Assembly: GCA_964518955.1 (NCBI GenBank)
Contig: CAZFHS010000002.1
Coordinates: 1 to 64,000 of the forward strand
Direction: 5' to 3'
DNA: 64,000 nt
From: JBDGYW01 sp964518955
GTDB lineage: Bacteria; Gemmatimonadota; Gemmatimonadetes; Gemmatimonadales; GWC2-71-9
Below, piece after piece: positions 24,798-33,981 of this stretch. Every line of letters starts with the position of its first letter. The first letter of the stretch is position 1. Below the pieces are notes generated by a model. The model did not search any database. It was not told the DNA's origin and worked only from the letters and a program-made list of their open reading frames with translations. A program made the position numbers and the translations under genes.

Positions 24798-25634
24798 ATG
24801 TCTGATCCACGCGACTCTTCAATTGAGAAAACGGAGCTGACCGAGGAGACGATCGGCGACCTTGCACCGGTTCTGATCGAGCATCCTTTGGGCACCTACT
24901 CGCTGACGCCCGCGAGTGCGGTGTGTTTACGTGCGATCTCTGAAAACAGGGAGTGCTTCGTTGGCTGTGGCCTCGATTGGGGGTGTGGTACCGGCTGCCT
25001 CGGGATAGTGGTGTCCAAGATTCCGGCAGTAGATCGTGTCGTGGGATTGGAGCTGTCGGAGGAAGACGTTCGTGCAGCCGAGAGAAACGTCGGGCTCAAC
25101 GACGTTCGAAACAAGATGACGGTGATCCGTGCGGATTCCTTCGAGGCGTTCTCCTCGGCAGGAAAGGAGGAGATGGATCTTTTGGAGGCTGGGGTGGATT
25201 TCATCGTAGCCAATCCACCGGCGAGTGGTGGTGACGACGGTTTTCAGTTGCGACGGGTCGTACTGGCGGGGGCACGACGGTATCTGAAACCCGGTGGGCG
25301 AGCGTATTTGCAGATTTCGATCCAATACGGTCGATCGAGGATTCTCGATCTCGCAGCCGCCGCTAGCTTCACCTACGAGGCGGAGCTTGCGAGTACGCCT
25401 TGGGTGCCGTTCGATCAGAGCCGCAGAGATTTGAACTGCCAGCTCGAGGAATATGTTACCGAGGAGATGAGGGGAGGTCTGGATTACACGTTCGGGGATC
25501 CACGAAACGTAGGAGACACGAACATCAATGCGCGAACGGCGCTGAACCTATATCGCGAAACGGGCATTAGCCCGCTCACGAAGTGGCAGGTGCATGTGTT
25601 TTCCTACGATGTGGACGGGACGAGAGGATGCTAG
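24798..25634 (+). CDS. Class I SAM-dependent methyltransferase with NPP motif
   Basis: A 278-residue protein. SAM-binding motif I is LDWGCGTGCLG (about 57-67), followed by an acidic motif II loop (VVGLELSE). The catalytic loop VANPPASG (about 138-145) has the NPP(Y/F) form used by methylases of exocyclic amino groups, such as N6-adenine, guanine-N2 or glutamine-N5 enzymes (RsmC/RlmG, PrmC-like). The N-terminal 40 residues and C-terminal 90 residues are not recognisable. It may methylate RNA, DNA or protein. ATG 24798 is used; TTG 24762 in the same frame is an alternative and no ribosome site is strong. Confidence 0.8.
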   Translation: MSDPRDSSIEKTELTEETIGDLAPVLIEHPLGTYSLTPASAVCLRAISENRECFVGCGLDWGCGTGCLGIVVSKIPAVDRVVGLELSEEDVRAAERNVGLNDVRNKMTVIRADSFEAFSSAGKEEMDLLEAGVDFIVANPPASGGDDGFQLRRVVLAGARRYLKPGGRAYLQISIQYGRSRILDLAAAASFTYEAELASTPWVPFDQSRRDLNCQLEEYVTEEMRGGLDYTFGDPRNVGDTNINARTALNLYRETGISPLTKWQVHVFSYDVDGTRGC

Positions 25635-25666
25635 GGCAGAGGCGCAGGGGGGCAGAGGCGCAGGGG
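25635..25666 (+). repeat. Perfect 16-base tandem duplication
   Basis: The unit GGCAGAGGCGCAGGGG occurs twice in a row immediately after the methyltransferase stop codon, followed by TCTCGAGCGCTCGGGCGAGC, which can form a short hairpin. It is G-rich on the plus strand and of unknown role. Confidence 0.8.
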
Positions 25667-25719
25667 TCTCGAGCGCTCGGGCGAGCTTCCCCGGTTGCTA
25701 ATCCAAGGAGCCAGCGCGC

Positions 25720-27033
25720 GTGAACTGGAAGGTTGAGTGGAGACCCTTTTCGATCATCGCGGCTGTCTTCGCGCTAATCTATTTCGTTCCCCTCCCTGAG
25801 CTTGCAGGCGCGAGCCGGATCATCGGGTCACTCAGGGAATCGCTGCACCTCGCACAGTGGTATGCCCGCGAGCACGTTGTGCTATGTCTGCTGCCGGCAT
25901 TTCTCATAGCCGGTGCGATAGCCGTATTCGTTAGCCAGGGTTCGGTACTCAAGTACCTCGGTGCGGGAGCGAACAGGGTGCTGGCGTACGGAGTTGCCTC
26001 GACATCAGGCGGCATCCTCGCCGTGTGTTCGTGTACCGTTCTGCCTCTCTTTGCGGGCATATACAAGATGGGTGCTGGTTTGGGCCCAGCCACCACTTTT
26101 CTCTATGCCGGACCCGCGGTGAATGTGCTCGCAATAGTTCTGACGGCGAGGGTTTTGGGGCTCGAGATGGGCTTGGCGCGTGCAATCGGCGCAGTAGCAT
26201 TCAGCATTGTGATCGGAGTTGTGATGCACTCGATCTTCCACAAGGAGGAACTCGAGAAAGCAGACCAACTCGGCCAGGTGCCGGATTCCTCTGATGGCCG
26301 GGCGTTGTGGCAGAATGCGCTCTATTTCGGTTCGCTCGTTTTCATCCTGGTTTTCGCGAATTGGGGAAGGCCTGGAGAAGCCGCCGGTTTGTGGCACTCC
26401 GTCTATTCGGCTCGTTGGTTGATCGTTGGACTGGCGGCCACAGGTTTGGGTGTGATGCTGGTGGTTTGGCTTCGAGCCGTATGGTGGTCTGTTTTGTTGG
26501 CTGCATTGCCCGTAGTGGCGCTCGCTCTCCTGGCACCCAGGAGCCCCACGCTCGCGTTTGCGGCCGGCATCGTGGGTCTCGCGGTTGTCGCGACCAAGCA
26601 CAAGGGCGAGATGAACGTATGGCTCGGTTCATCCTGGGGTTTCGCAAAGCAAATGCTCCCGTTATTGCTGATAGGAGTTCTCATCGCTGGAGGGCTCCTC
26701 GGCCGCCCAGGTCAGGAGGGTTTGATTCCCTCGGCATGGATTTCGGCGGCTGTGGGCGGGAACTCGCTCTTGGCTAACTTCATGGCGTCGGTTGCAGGAG
26801 CGTTCATGTACTTTGCCACGCTCACTGAAGTGCCCATTCTACAGGGGCTGATAGGCAACGGGATGGGAAAGGGGCCCGCGCTAGCGTTGCTCCTCGCCGG
26901 GCCTGCGCTTTCGCTGCCAAATATGTTGGTGATTAGGAGCGTGATGGGAACGAGGAGAACCGTGGTCTTCGTCGTGTTGACGGTTTCAATGGTAACGGTC
27001 ACCGGGTTGATCTACGGCGGGTTTTCCGGATAG
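25720..27033 (+). CDS. ArsP/DUF318-type permease
   Basis: A 437-residue inner-membrane permease of the PF03773 (ArsP/SO_0444-like) family. Two homologous halves each contain the family pattern: AVCSCTVLPLFAGIYKMGAGLGPATTFLYAGPAVN (about 103-137) and TLTEVPILQGLIGNGMGKGPALALLLAGPALS (about 366-397). The CSCT cysteines in the first half match the thiol pair found in members that export arsenicals or metals. GTG 25720 is the likely start. The next gene encodes a CxxC thioredoxin, a recurrent partner of this permease family, so thiol-dependent export of an organo-metal(loid) is likely but unproven. Confidence 0.88.
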   Translation: MNWKVEWRPFSIIAAVFALIYFVPLPELAGASRIIGSLRESLHLAQWYAREHVVLCLLPAFLIAGAIAVFVSQGSVLKYLGAGANRVLAYGVASTSGGILAVCSCTVLPLFAGIYKMGAGLGPATTFLYAGPAVNVLAIVLTARVLGLEMGLARAIGAVAFSIVIGVVMHSIFHKEELEKADQLGQVPDSSDGRALWQNALYFGSLVFILVFANWGRPGEAAGLWHSVYSARWLIVGLAATGLGVMLVVWLRAVWWSVLLAALPVVALALLAPRSPTLAFAAGIVGLAVVATKHKGEMNVWLGSSWGFAKQMLPLLLIGVLIAGGLLGRPGQEGLIPSAWISAAVGGNSLLANFMASVAGAFMYFATLTEVPILQGLIGNGMGKGPALALLLAGPALSLPNMLVIRSVMGTRRTVVFVVLTVSMVTVTGLIYGGFSG

Positions 27034-27045
27034 GAGAACATCAAG

Positions 27046-27276
27046 ATGAAGATTCAAGTCCTAGGTCCAGGTTGTGCGAGCTGTGAGGGTTTGGCTTCGG
27101 ACGTGAACGCCCTCGTGGGTGAATTGGGAATAGAGTGTGAAATTGATAAGATTACCGACATCAATGAGATCGTAGCTGCGGGTGTGATGCTGACTCCGGC
27201 ACTCTTGGTTGATGGCGAAGTGAAGGTGGCTGGCAGGCGGCCGTCACTCGACGAGCTGAAGGAGATGTTGACGTGA
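27046..27276 (+). CDS. Small thioredoxin-like redox-active disulfide protein
   Basis: A 76-residue single-domain thioredoxin-fold protein of the TM0996/MTH895 (Thioredoxin_3) group. It has the short beta-alpha start KIQVLGPGCASCEGL with active-site CASC at about 10-13, the cis-Pro region MLTPALLVDGEVK (about 48-60) and a final helix. It lacks a signal peptide, so it is cytoplasmic. It follows the ArsP-like permease by twelve bases and overlaps the next gene by four (GTGA). In this family the protein may reduce or deliver the thiol-bound substrate to the permease; that is inference. Confidence 0.9.
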   Translation: MKIQVLGPGCASCEGLASDVNALVGELGIECEIDKITDINEIVAAGVMLTPALLVDGEVKVAGRRPSLDELKEMLT

Positions 27277-28943
27277 GAGTGAGAGTAGCTCATTTGGTGC
27301 GCATCGGTTCTGTCGGTACAGCCTTGATCCTCGGGTGTTCGACCCAACCTCGGGTCGTCACTTTTACAGATGTGACCGATGAGGCGGGGATAGACTTTCT
27401 GTACACATTCGGCGACTCCACTTACGAGAACATCCTCGAGAGCAGTGGTTCGGGTGTAACTGTGTTCGATTACGATGGCGATGGTGACCTGGATCTATAC
27501 ATGCTGAATGGGACGTATCTGGAGGGGATTAGTGATCCTGAAGGTGTGGTGTTTGCCGACACTCCGAATGAGCTTTTCAGCAATAATGGCGACGGGACGT
27601 TCACAGAGGTCGGTGTGATCGCGGGCGTGGACGATCGCCACTGGAGTATGGCGGCTGGTGCACTAGACTATGATGACGACGGTGATATTGACATATACCT
27701 CCTCAACTATGGACCCAACGTCTTCTATAGAAACAATGGAGACGGCACCTTCACAGACATAGCAGCCGAGCTAGGGCTTGTCGGACCCGACTCCTTGAAC
27801 GGGTTCACCAAATGGTCTGTCGGTGTGGCTTTTTGGGACTACAACCTCGACCAGCGCGTCGACCTCATGGTCGGCAATTTCCTAGCTTTTGATCCTGAAT
27901 ACGTGTCACCGACCACACCGGAGATGATGCCGCACCCCTCTGAGTATGCCGGGCAAGCATCGATGCTATACCGCCAGGAGGCCGACGGGAGTTTCACTGA
28001 AGTGACGGCAGAACTCGGTCTCCTTTATCCTGACTCGAAGTGCATGGGGCTGACGCTCTTCGATTTCGACGACGACGGTGACCTGGACCTTTTTCAGGGC
28101 AATGATCACCAGATGAACTTCATGTTTCGGAATGACGGTGACCTGGTGTTCACGGAAGTTGCTCAGCAGAGCGGTGTTGCGGTGAACGATCGCGGTATAG
28201 GGACCGGGTCGATGCATGGCTCGATTGGCGACATCGACGGTGATGGGTTGATCGACCTGTTGGTAGTGGATCTGCGCTACGGCGCAATGTATCGCAATCT
28301 GGGTGATGGGTCTTTCGAAGATGTCACCGAGAGCAGCGGCATCGCTTCCGTGTTCGATGGGAAGGGCGAATGGGCTGCAGCACTATTCGATTACGACAAC
28401 GACGGAGACCTCGACATCTTCTCGGCAAACGGCACAGCTGAAGAGTTGATATTGCAGCCGCCGCTTCTGCTGGAAAACGATGGCCGTGGCGTTTTCACTG
28501 ACGTTGGCGCAGAGCGCAGTGATTACTTCCGAGAGCTACGTTCGGGGCGTGCTGCCGCTGTTTGGGATTACGACGACGACGGTGATCGAGACATTATAGT
28601 GTCGCACGTTGACCTGCGCGGGACAGCCACGTTGCTCCGCAATGACGGCGGCAATAGGAATCACTGGCTCGGGCTCAGGCTCGTGGGCGCAGGCGGACCC
28701 GCCTCAGCCATCGGGGCGAAGGTTACGGTAACGACTGCGAACCGGACTCAAGTTGCCGTGAACCAGTGGGCTACGAGCTACCTCTCGTACAACGACCCCA
28801 GAATGCTGTTCGGCCTCGGAGAAGAGAGTGCCGTGGAACGCCTCGAGATTCGTTGGCCCGATGGCACCACGCAGATTCTCACGGACATTCATGCCGATCG
28901 ATATTTGAGGATTGAGCAGGCGGCTTCTGCGGGGAGCCACTGA
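27273..28943 (+). CDS. ASPIC/UnbV FG-GAP repeat lipoprotein (CRTAC1-like)
   Basis: A 556-residue exported protein. A lipobox ALILGC near residue 22 is followed by a seven-bladed beta-propeller of VCBS/FG-GAP repeats. Each repeat has a Ca2+-binding DxDxDGDxD loop (DYDGDGDLDLYMLNG, DYDDDGDIDIYLLNY, DFDDDGDLDLFQGND, DIDGDGLIDLLVVD, DYDNDGDLDIFSANG, DYDDDGDRDIIVS). The C-terminal ASPIC/UnbV domain (about 460-550) carries the typical GGNRNHWLGLRLVG. It overlaps the thioredoxin gene by four bases, so it is coupled to the permease operon, which is an unusual setting. Such proteins are surface or periplasmic; the ligand is unknown. Confidence 0.92.
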   Translation: MRVRVAHLVRIGSVGTALILGCSTQPRVVTFTDVTDEAGIDFLYTFGDSTYENILESSGSGVTVFDYDGDGDLDLYMLNGTYLEGISDPEGVVFADTPNELFSNNGDGTFTEVGVIAGVDDRHWSMAAGALDYDDDGDIDIYLLNYGPNVFYRNNGDGTFTDIAAELGLVGPDSLNGFTKWSVGVAFWDYNLDQRVDLMVGNFLAFDPEYVSPTTPEMMPHPSEYAGQASMLYRQEADGSFTEVTAELGLLYPDSKCMGLTLFDFDDDGDLDLFQGNDHQMNFMFRNDGDLVFTEVAQQSGVAVNDRGIGTGSMHGSIGDIDGDGLIDLLVVDLRYGAMYRNLGDGSFEDVTESSGIASVFDGKGEWAAALFDYDNDGDLDIFSANGTAEELILQPPLLLENDGRGVFTDVGAERSDYFRELRSGRAAAVWDYDDDGDRDIIVSHVDLRGTATLLRNDGGNRNHWLGLRLVGAGGPASAIGAKVTVTTANRTQVAVNQWATSYLSYNDPRMLFGLGEESAVERLEIRWPDGTTQILTDIHADRYLRIEQAASAGSH

Positions 28944-29070
28944 AGCCGCCGCCTGTCGGCGGAAGGTAGTCTCGTCGGTTCCGTTGCCGGTACGTCGCGT
29001 GCCCACTAGCTTCTTCTGCTTCGCGATCGGTTTACATGATCCGAGACCAATTCATTGAGGGGACTTCAGT

Positions 29071-29964
29071 ATGCCGGATCCCAAGACATTCGCAGGTATC
29101 GCACGTGCGCCATTCCTAACGCTGCCGTTTGTGCTCGTGGCGGCGGGCGCATCGGCTGCCGCATACGACGGTGCGTTCAGCTGGCTTCGCACCGTTCTGG
29201 CGCTAGTTGGCTTGATAGCACTCCACATCGCCGCAAACGTGTTCAACGAAGTGAGTGACATGCGCACCGGGATCGATGACAACACGGTGCGCACACCGTT
29301 CTCCGGTGGGAGCGGCACGCTTCAGGCCGGAGGGATATCCATGGGGGGCGCGATTGCGTTCGGAGTCGTCACTTCCGCAATCGGGTTGGCCATCGGAATT
29401 TGGTTCTACACGGTGATCGGGTGGCCGCTTCTGCCATTTATTCTGTTGGGTGCAATATTCGTGGTCGCGTACACCGACGTGCTCACGAAAATCGGCATTG
29501 GTGAAGTCGCGGCAGGCCTCGGATTGGGCGGGCTGCCCGTTGCAGGCGTGGCCCTAGTGCAGGCAGGGATCATTGGCCCGGCGGCAATCGCTGCCGCGAT
29601 ACCCGCAACATTCATGACCTTCAACTTGCTCTTGTTGAATGAGTTCCCCGATGAAGACGCCGATCGCAAGGGTGGAAGGCGCCATCTGGTCATTCAGCTT
29701 GGCAGGCCGGGTGCTGCGAGGGTTTATGCGGCAGCAGCACTCCTTACGCCAATATCGATTGTCGTCTCTGTCTTGCTTGACGCGTTCCCACTGGTTGCGG
29801 TCGCAGCTGTGCTGCCTTCCATCATGCTGGCAAAACCACTGCAGTGGGCATTCAAGGCGCCTAACGACGAAGTGCCTGTACCTGCGCTTGGTGCAAATGT
29901 CGTGTGGATACATCTCACCAATTTGATACTGGCTGCGGCGTTGATCGTGGACATTCACGTGTAG
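29071..29964 (+). CDS. UbiA/MenA-type prenyltransferase
   Basis: A 297-residue integral membrane prenyltransferase of the UbiA superfamily. The first Asp-rich motif is NVFNEVSDMRTGID (about 64-77, NxxxD...D) and the second is NEFPDEDADRKGGRRHL (about 190-206, DxxxD). These bind the Mg-diphosphate of the isoprenoid donor. About eight to nine helices are evident. The NVFNEVSD pattern is closest to MenA-like enzymes, so menaquinone or another lipid quinone is a plausible product, but no other quinone gene is nearby. GAGGGG precedes the ATG. Confidence 0.9.
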   Translation: MPDPKTFAGIARAPFLTLPFVLVAAGASAAAYDGAFSWLRTVLALVGLIALHIAANVFNEVSDMRTGIDDNTVRTPFSGGSGTLQAGGISMGGAIAFGVVTSAIGLAIGIWFYTVIGWPLLPFILLGAIFVVAYTDVLTKIGIGEVAAGLGLGGLPVAGVALVQAGIIGPAAIAAAIPATFMTFNLLLLNEFPDEDADRKGGRRHLVIQLGRPGAARVYAAAALLTPISIVVSVLLDAFPLVAVAAVLPSIMLAKPLQWAFKAPNDEVPVPALGANVVWIHLTNLILAAALIVDIHV

Positions 29965-30046
29965 CAGAATCACTAGGCACACAGTACCATGAGAGAATCC
30001 ACTGAAACGCAACTGCTACCTTGTGAAGCCACCGAGGCATAGAAGA

Positions 30047-31177
30047 ATGAATCCTTCTCCAGGTTCGCATCTCTCCGGCGACGCTCTTCACGGCATCGAA
30101 ATTTGCACACTAGTGCGCGCTTCGATGAGCGAGGTTTTTGCCACTGTTCTACCCGACGCCAACGAGGATTCCGGCTCGGTCATTTCGCGTACAGGCAGGA
30201 TGCTGCGGGATCTCGGAGCAGAGCCAGTCCGCATGCATGTGTTCGGCTCGATCGGCTCATACGAGGTATTCAGGGATGCGATCAAGACGGAAATCGGTGA
30301 TGTGGAATGGCCCCTGACGTTTGTGGAGGGCAACAGCTGTTCCGGGCAAGACCTGGCGGGCATCCAACTGCACGCAGTCACAGGCGCGAATGTGGAGACT
30401 GTTCGCCAAGGCGGTGCTGCCGTCGGACGGGTATTCGAAGACAGTTACGCTCGATACTGCTACCTAGGCGATCTCCGGGCCCACGACACGACACTGACTC
30501 GAGAGGAGCAGGGCAGGGAGTCGTTCGTACGTATGGAGCAGGGACTCGAACTCGCGGGGCTTAGGCTTCACGACCTCGTCCGCACCTGGCTTTTCATCGA
30601 CGACATCTTGAGTTGGTACGGGGATTTCAACAAGATGAGAGACTCGTTCTTCACCGAGAAGGGCATGTTCGATCGCTTTTTGCCGTCAAGCACGGGAATA
30701 GGCGGTGCCAATCCTCAAGGGGCCGCGGTGGCCGCGTGCGCAGTCGCCCTGCAACCGCTGGGGGGCGAGGTATCCGTGCGAGAGGTGCTCTCGCCTCTAC
30801 AGTGTCCTGCGCACGACTATGGCAGCTCATTCAGCAGGGCGGCTGAGATAGCCACTCCCGAGTACCGCTGCGTATTGGTTTCCGGTACTGCTAGCATCGA
30901 ACCCGAAGGAGCAACAGTTCACGTTGGTGACACCGATGCTCAAATCGACTTGACGCTGCGTGTCGTGAATGAGATACTCAAATCGCGCGGTATGGATTTC
31001 ACCAATACCACGCGGGCTAATGCGTATTTCAAACACCAAAATGACGCGTCCAGCTTTGGCAGGTTCTGCGCTGAGTTCGGTATCCCGCCAGCGCGCGTAG
31101 TGGTTTCGCATGACGCCGTTTGCCGGGACGATTTGCTGTTCGAGATCGAACTAGATGCCGTAGAAGTATCCAGCTAG
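30047..31177 (+). CDS. Rid-superfamily protein resembling FkbO/Hyg5 chorismatases
   Basis: A 376-residue protein that appears to be a double YjgF/Rid-type fold. The N-terminal part has RMHVFGSIGSYEVF and SCSGQDLAGIQLHAVTG. The C-terminal part carries the Rid-like helix and strand DLVRTWLFIDDILSWYGDFNKMRD (about 184-207) and a final ARVVVSHDAVCRDDLLFEIELDAV, which resemble chorismatase FkbO/Hyg5-type proteins. It has no signal peptide and is cytoplasmic. It could hydrolyse chorismate or an enamine/imine; I cannot confirm catalytic residues. ATG 30047 is used; the open frame begins 24 bases earlier at GTG. It lies alone between the prenyltransferase and the propeller/TPR gene. Confidence 0.6.
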   Translation: MNPSPGSHLSGDALHGIEICTLVRASMSEVFATVLPDANEDSGSVISRTGRMLRDLGAEPVRMHVFGSIGSYEVFRDAIKTEIGDVEWPLTFVEGNSCSGQDLAGIQLHAVTGANVETVRQGGAAVGRVFEDSYARYCYLGDLRAHDTTLTREEQGRESFVRMEQGLELAGLRLHDLVRTWLFIDDILSWYGDFNKMRDSFFTEKGMFDRFLPSSTGIGGANPQGAAVAACAVALQPLGGEVSVREVLSPLQCPAHDYGSSFSRAAEIATPEYRCVLVSGTASIEPEGATVHVGDTDAQIDLTLRVVNEILKSRGMDFTNTTRANAYFKHQNDASSFGRFCAEFGIPPARVVVSHDAVCRDDLLFEIELDAVEVSS

Positions 31178-31201
31178 CGGGCGCCGCAATGAGGATGGCA
31201 G

Positions 31202-33961
31202 ATGCGGCTCGTTCCACACTCTTGGTTCGGGAGAGGTGCACTTGCGGGCGCCGCAATGGTTTGCGTGGCACTGGCCTGGATCGTGGCGTCTATGTTGTTG
31301 GCCCGCGGCGACTCCAGAGACCTGATCCTCGTCTACCCGTTCGACGGCGCGCTCTTTCCACCTGAGATTGTCCCTCCAATTGTCTGGTGGCAGGACGACA
31401 ACGACAGAGCTGACAGGTGGCGCATCACTGTCGAGGTGGAAGGAGAAGAACTAGTTACCGCCACCGTCGACACCACTACTTGGACTCCCAGCGCTGGCAT
31501 CTGGGAAACAATCAAGAGCCGCACCTTAGGTGCTTCTGCATCGATCACTGTTGAGAGCGTTAATCGGGTGCTGTTCCTGGCCCAGTCGCTCGCCAAACAG
31601 TCCGCTTCGATCTCTACGTCTACCGACTCCGTTGGAGCTCCGATTTACTACCGAGAGGTGCCGCTCCCGTTTCGGTTTGCATTGCGCAACGTGCCGATGA
31701 TCACGTGGCGCCTCGGCGACATAGGCTCTACCGAACAACCGCAGACGGTCTTGACGAACCTGCCCGTGTGTGGCAATTGCCACTCGTTCTCCAGCGACGG
31801 TAAGAAACTGGGCATGGACGTGGATATCGGGAACGACAAAGGTGCGTACGTGCTCACGTCATTTGAAGAGGAAACCGATCTGACGAGGGATGAGCTCATC
31901 AGCTGGAGCTCATTCGTTCGAGATACGCGCGTCCCGACATTTGGAATGCTGCCTAGAGTCTCGCCAACCGGCCGCTATGTAGTCGCGGGTGTCAAGGATA
32001 GGACGGTCTTTCTCCAGCGAGAGGACATTACGTTCTCTCAGATCTTCTTTCCGGTAATGGGCATTCTGGCATACTACGACGACAGAACCGGGCGGATACG
32101 AGCGTTACCGGGCGCAGACGATGAGCGGTACGTGCAGAGCAATGCCGTGTGGACGCCTGACGAGGAACACGTGATATTCGCCCGCAGCAACGCTGTTGAA
32201 CTCGAGACGAGAAACGACAACAAGGACATACTCCTCACGCTCGATGAGGCTGCCGAGGTGCTCGGGGGGCACGAGTTCTTAGCGAGAGCCCAGGAGGGCG
32301 GCAAGGAGTTCAAGTTCGACCTGTATCGTGTTCCGTTCAACAACGGCAGGGGTGGCAGAGCGGAACCGATTGAAGGCGCATCTCAGAATGACATGAGCAA
32401 CTTCTTCCCAAAGATTTCTCCGGACGGGAAGTGGATGGTCTTCACACAGTCTCACAGCTTCATGCTGCTCCAGCCCGACAGCAAGATGTACATCATGCCG
32501 GCCGCGGGTGGCGAACCACGACTCATGAACGCTAACACTGAGCGTATGAATTCGTGGCACAGCTGGTCGCCAAACGGCCGTTGGGTGGTCTTTTCGTCGA
32601 AAGTGTTCTCACCGTACACGCAGCTTTTTCTCACGCACATAGATGACAATGGCAACGACTCGCCTCCGGTGTTGCTTCGTAACTTCACGTCATCGGAGCG
32701 GGCCGCAAATATCCCCGAATTCGTGAATATCGATCCGAAATCCTCCCGTGTGATCCGGGAACTGTTCATAGACGACTACAACTACTTCCGAAGCGGTCGC
32801 ATATACGAGCAGTTCGAGGAATTCGACAGGGCCGAGGAAGAGTACCTCAAATCGCTCGAGATCAACCCTGAGAACACGTTTGCGTGGTACTCACTAGGGA
32901 CGTTGTATGCGGAGAGAGAAGAACTCGAAGAAGCCGAGAGGATTTTCGAGCACATTGTGGAATTGGATCCCACCGACGCTGTAGTGCACAAAGACCTAGG
33001 TACCCTCTTCTTCTCGATGGGCAGGTATGAGGAAGCCAGGTTAGAGTTCGAGACTGCTGTGAGGTTGGATCCGACAAACGTCGCAGCTCGATTCAATTTG
33101 GCAACGCTCCGGCTCATGAACAGAGACCTGGTCGGTGCTGAGTTGCGGTTCCACGATCTGCTTACTTTGGACCTGGACGATAGCACGGCGTCTCGCGTGC
33201 ACGTGAACCTTGGACGCATCTATGCTATGCAGCGAGACTTTCGACGCACTGCGCGTGAATTTTCCGCTGCTGTAGCACTCGACAGCACCGATCTGGACGC
33301 GCGCTACAATCTGGGTGCTGCATACCGCGCGCTGAACCAAATCGATAGCGCCCGATTGCAATTTGAACGGATTGTAGAAGTCGATGCGGCAAATATCGAT
33401 GCCAGAAACGAGCTAGGCCGCATCCTGGCCGAGCGACGCGAGTATCAAGCTGCCAGGCAAGAATTCGAATCCGTGGTTGACCGGGACCCGCGAAACGTCT
33501 TTGCCCTAAGGCATCTCGGTCGCATCCACCTGGAGACGGGTCGGCACACGGATGCTGAAGCCGTATTCCAGACGATTGTTGGAATCGAGCCGAATAACGT
33601 CTTTGCTCGCGTTAACCTTGGCAGGGTATACGGGGAGACTCGACAGTATGCCAAAGCCGTCACTGAGTTTCGGGCAGCGCTGGCAGCGGATCCGAACAAC
33701 GCCGGCGTGAATTTCATGCTCGGCGAAGCATTGGCAAGAGAGGGGCGCTCATTGGCGGAGTCGATGACGGCATACCAGCGCGGACTCCAACTGGAACCCA
33801 ACAACAGAGAGGCACATATATCCCTCGGCGAAGTTTGTCTGCGGGCAGGCGACCGGGATGGCGCCATTCAAGAGTTTCAGAGGGCGCTTGGACTCAATCC
33901 ATCCGAGGAAGACCGGCAGTATTTGCTGGCGCAGCTGGCAGACCTGGGAGTTCGGCCTTAA
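31202..33961 (+). CDS. TolB-propeller and TPR protein with a haem-c-like CxxCH motif
   Basis: A 919-residue exported or membrane-anchored protein. One N-terminal hydrophobic helix (about 14-34) is followed by a beta-rich domain (about 40-180) containing CGNCH near 189-193, the c-type haem attachment pattern. A PD40/TolB-like propeller follows (about 195-520; repeated SPDGKWMVFTQSHS and SPNGRWVVFSSK). At least ten tandem TPR repeats run from about 530 to 915 with regular 34-residue spacing (EINPENTFAWYSLGTLYAEREELEEAERIF and so on). No distal Met haem ligand can be assigned. A role as a periplasmic scaffold or redox sensor is conceivable. It does not match a named family I know. Confidence 0.8.
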   Translation: MRLVPHSWFGRGALAGAAMVCVALAWIVASMLLARGDSRDLILVYPFDGALFPPEIVPPIVWWQDDNDRADRWRITVEVEGEELVTATVDTTTWTPSAGIWETIKSRTLGASASITVESVNRVLFLAQSLAKQSASISTSTDSVGAPIYYREVPLPFRFALRNVPMITWRLGDIGSTEQPQTVLTNLPVCGNCHSFSSDGKKLGMDVDIGNDKGAYVLTSFEEETDLTRDELISWSSFVRDTRVPTFGMLPRVSPTGRYVVAGVKDRTVFLQREDITFSQIFFPVMGILAYYDDRTGRIRALPGADDERYVQSNAVWTPDEEHVIFARSNAVELETRNDNKDILLTLDEAAEVLGGHEFLARAQEGGKEFKFDLYRVPFNNGRGGRAEPIEGASQNDMSNFFPKISPDGKWMVFTQSHSFMLLQPDSKMYIMPAAGGEPRLMNANTERMNSWHSWSPNGRWVVFSSKVFSPYTQLFLTHIDDNGNDSPPVLLRNFTSSERAANIPEFVNIDPKSSRVIRELFIDDYNYFRSGRIYEQFEEFDRAEEEYLKSLEINPENTFAWYSLGTLYAEREELEEAERIFEHIVELDPTDAVVHKDLGTLFFSMGRYEEARLEFETAVRLDPTNVAARFNLATLRLMNRDLVGAELRFHDLLTLDLDDSTASRVHVNLGRIYAMQRDFRRTAREFSAAVALDSTDLDARYNLGAAYRALNQIDSARLQFERIVEVDAANIDARNELGRILAERREYQAARQEFESVVDRDPRNVFALRHLGRIHLETGRHTDAEAVFQTIVGIEPNNVFARVNLGRVYGETRQYAKAVTEFRAALAADPNNAGVNFMLGEALAREGRSLAESMTAYQRGLQLEPNNREAHISLGEVCLRAGDRDGAIQEFQRALGLNPSEEDRQYLLAQLADLGVRP

Positions 33962-33981
33962 TCTGCCGCGGCGAACGAATT

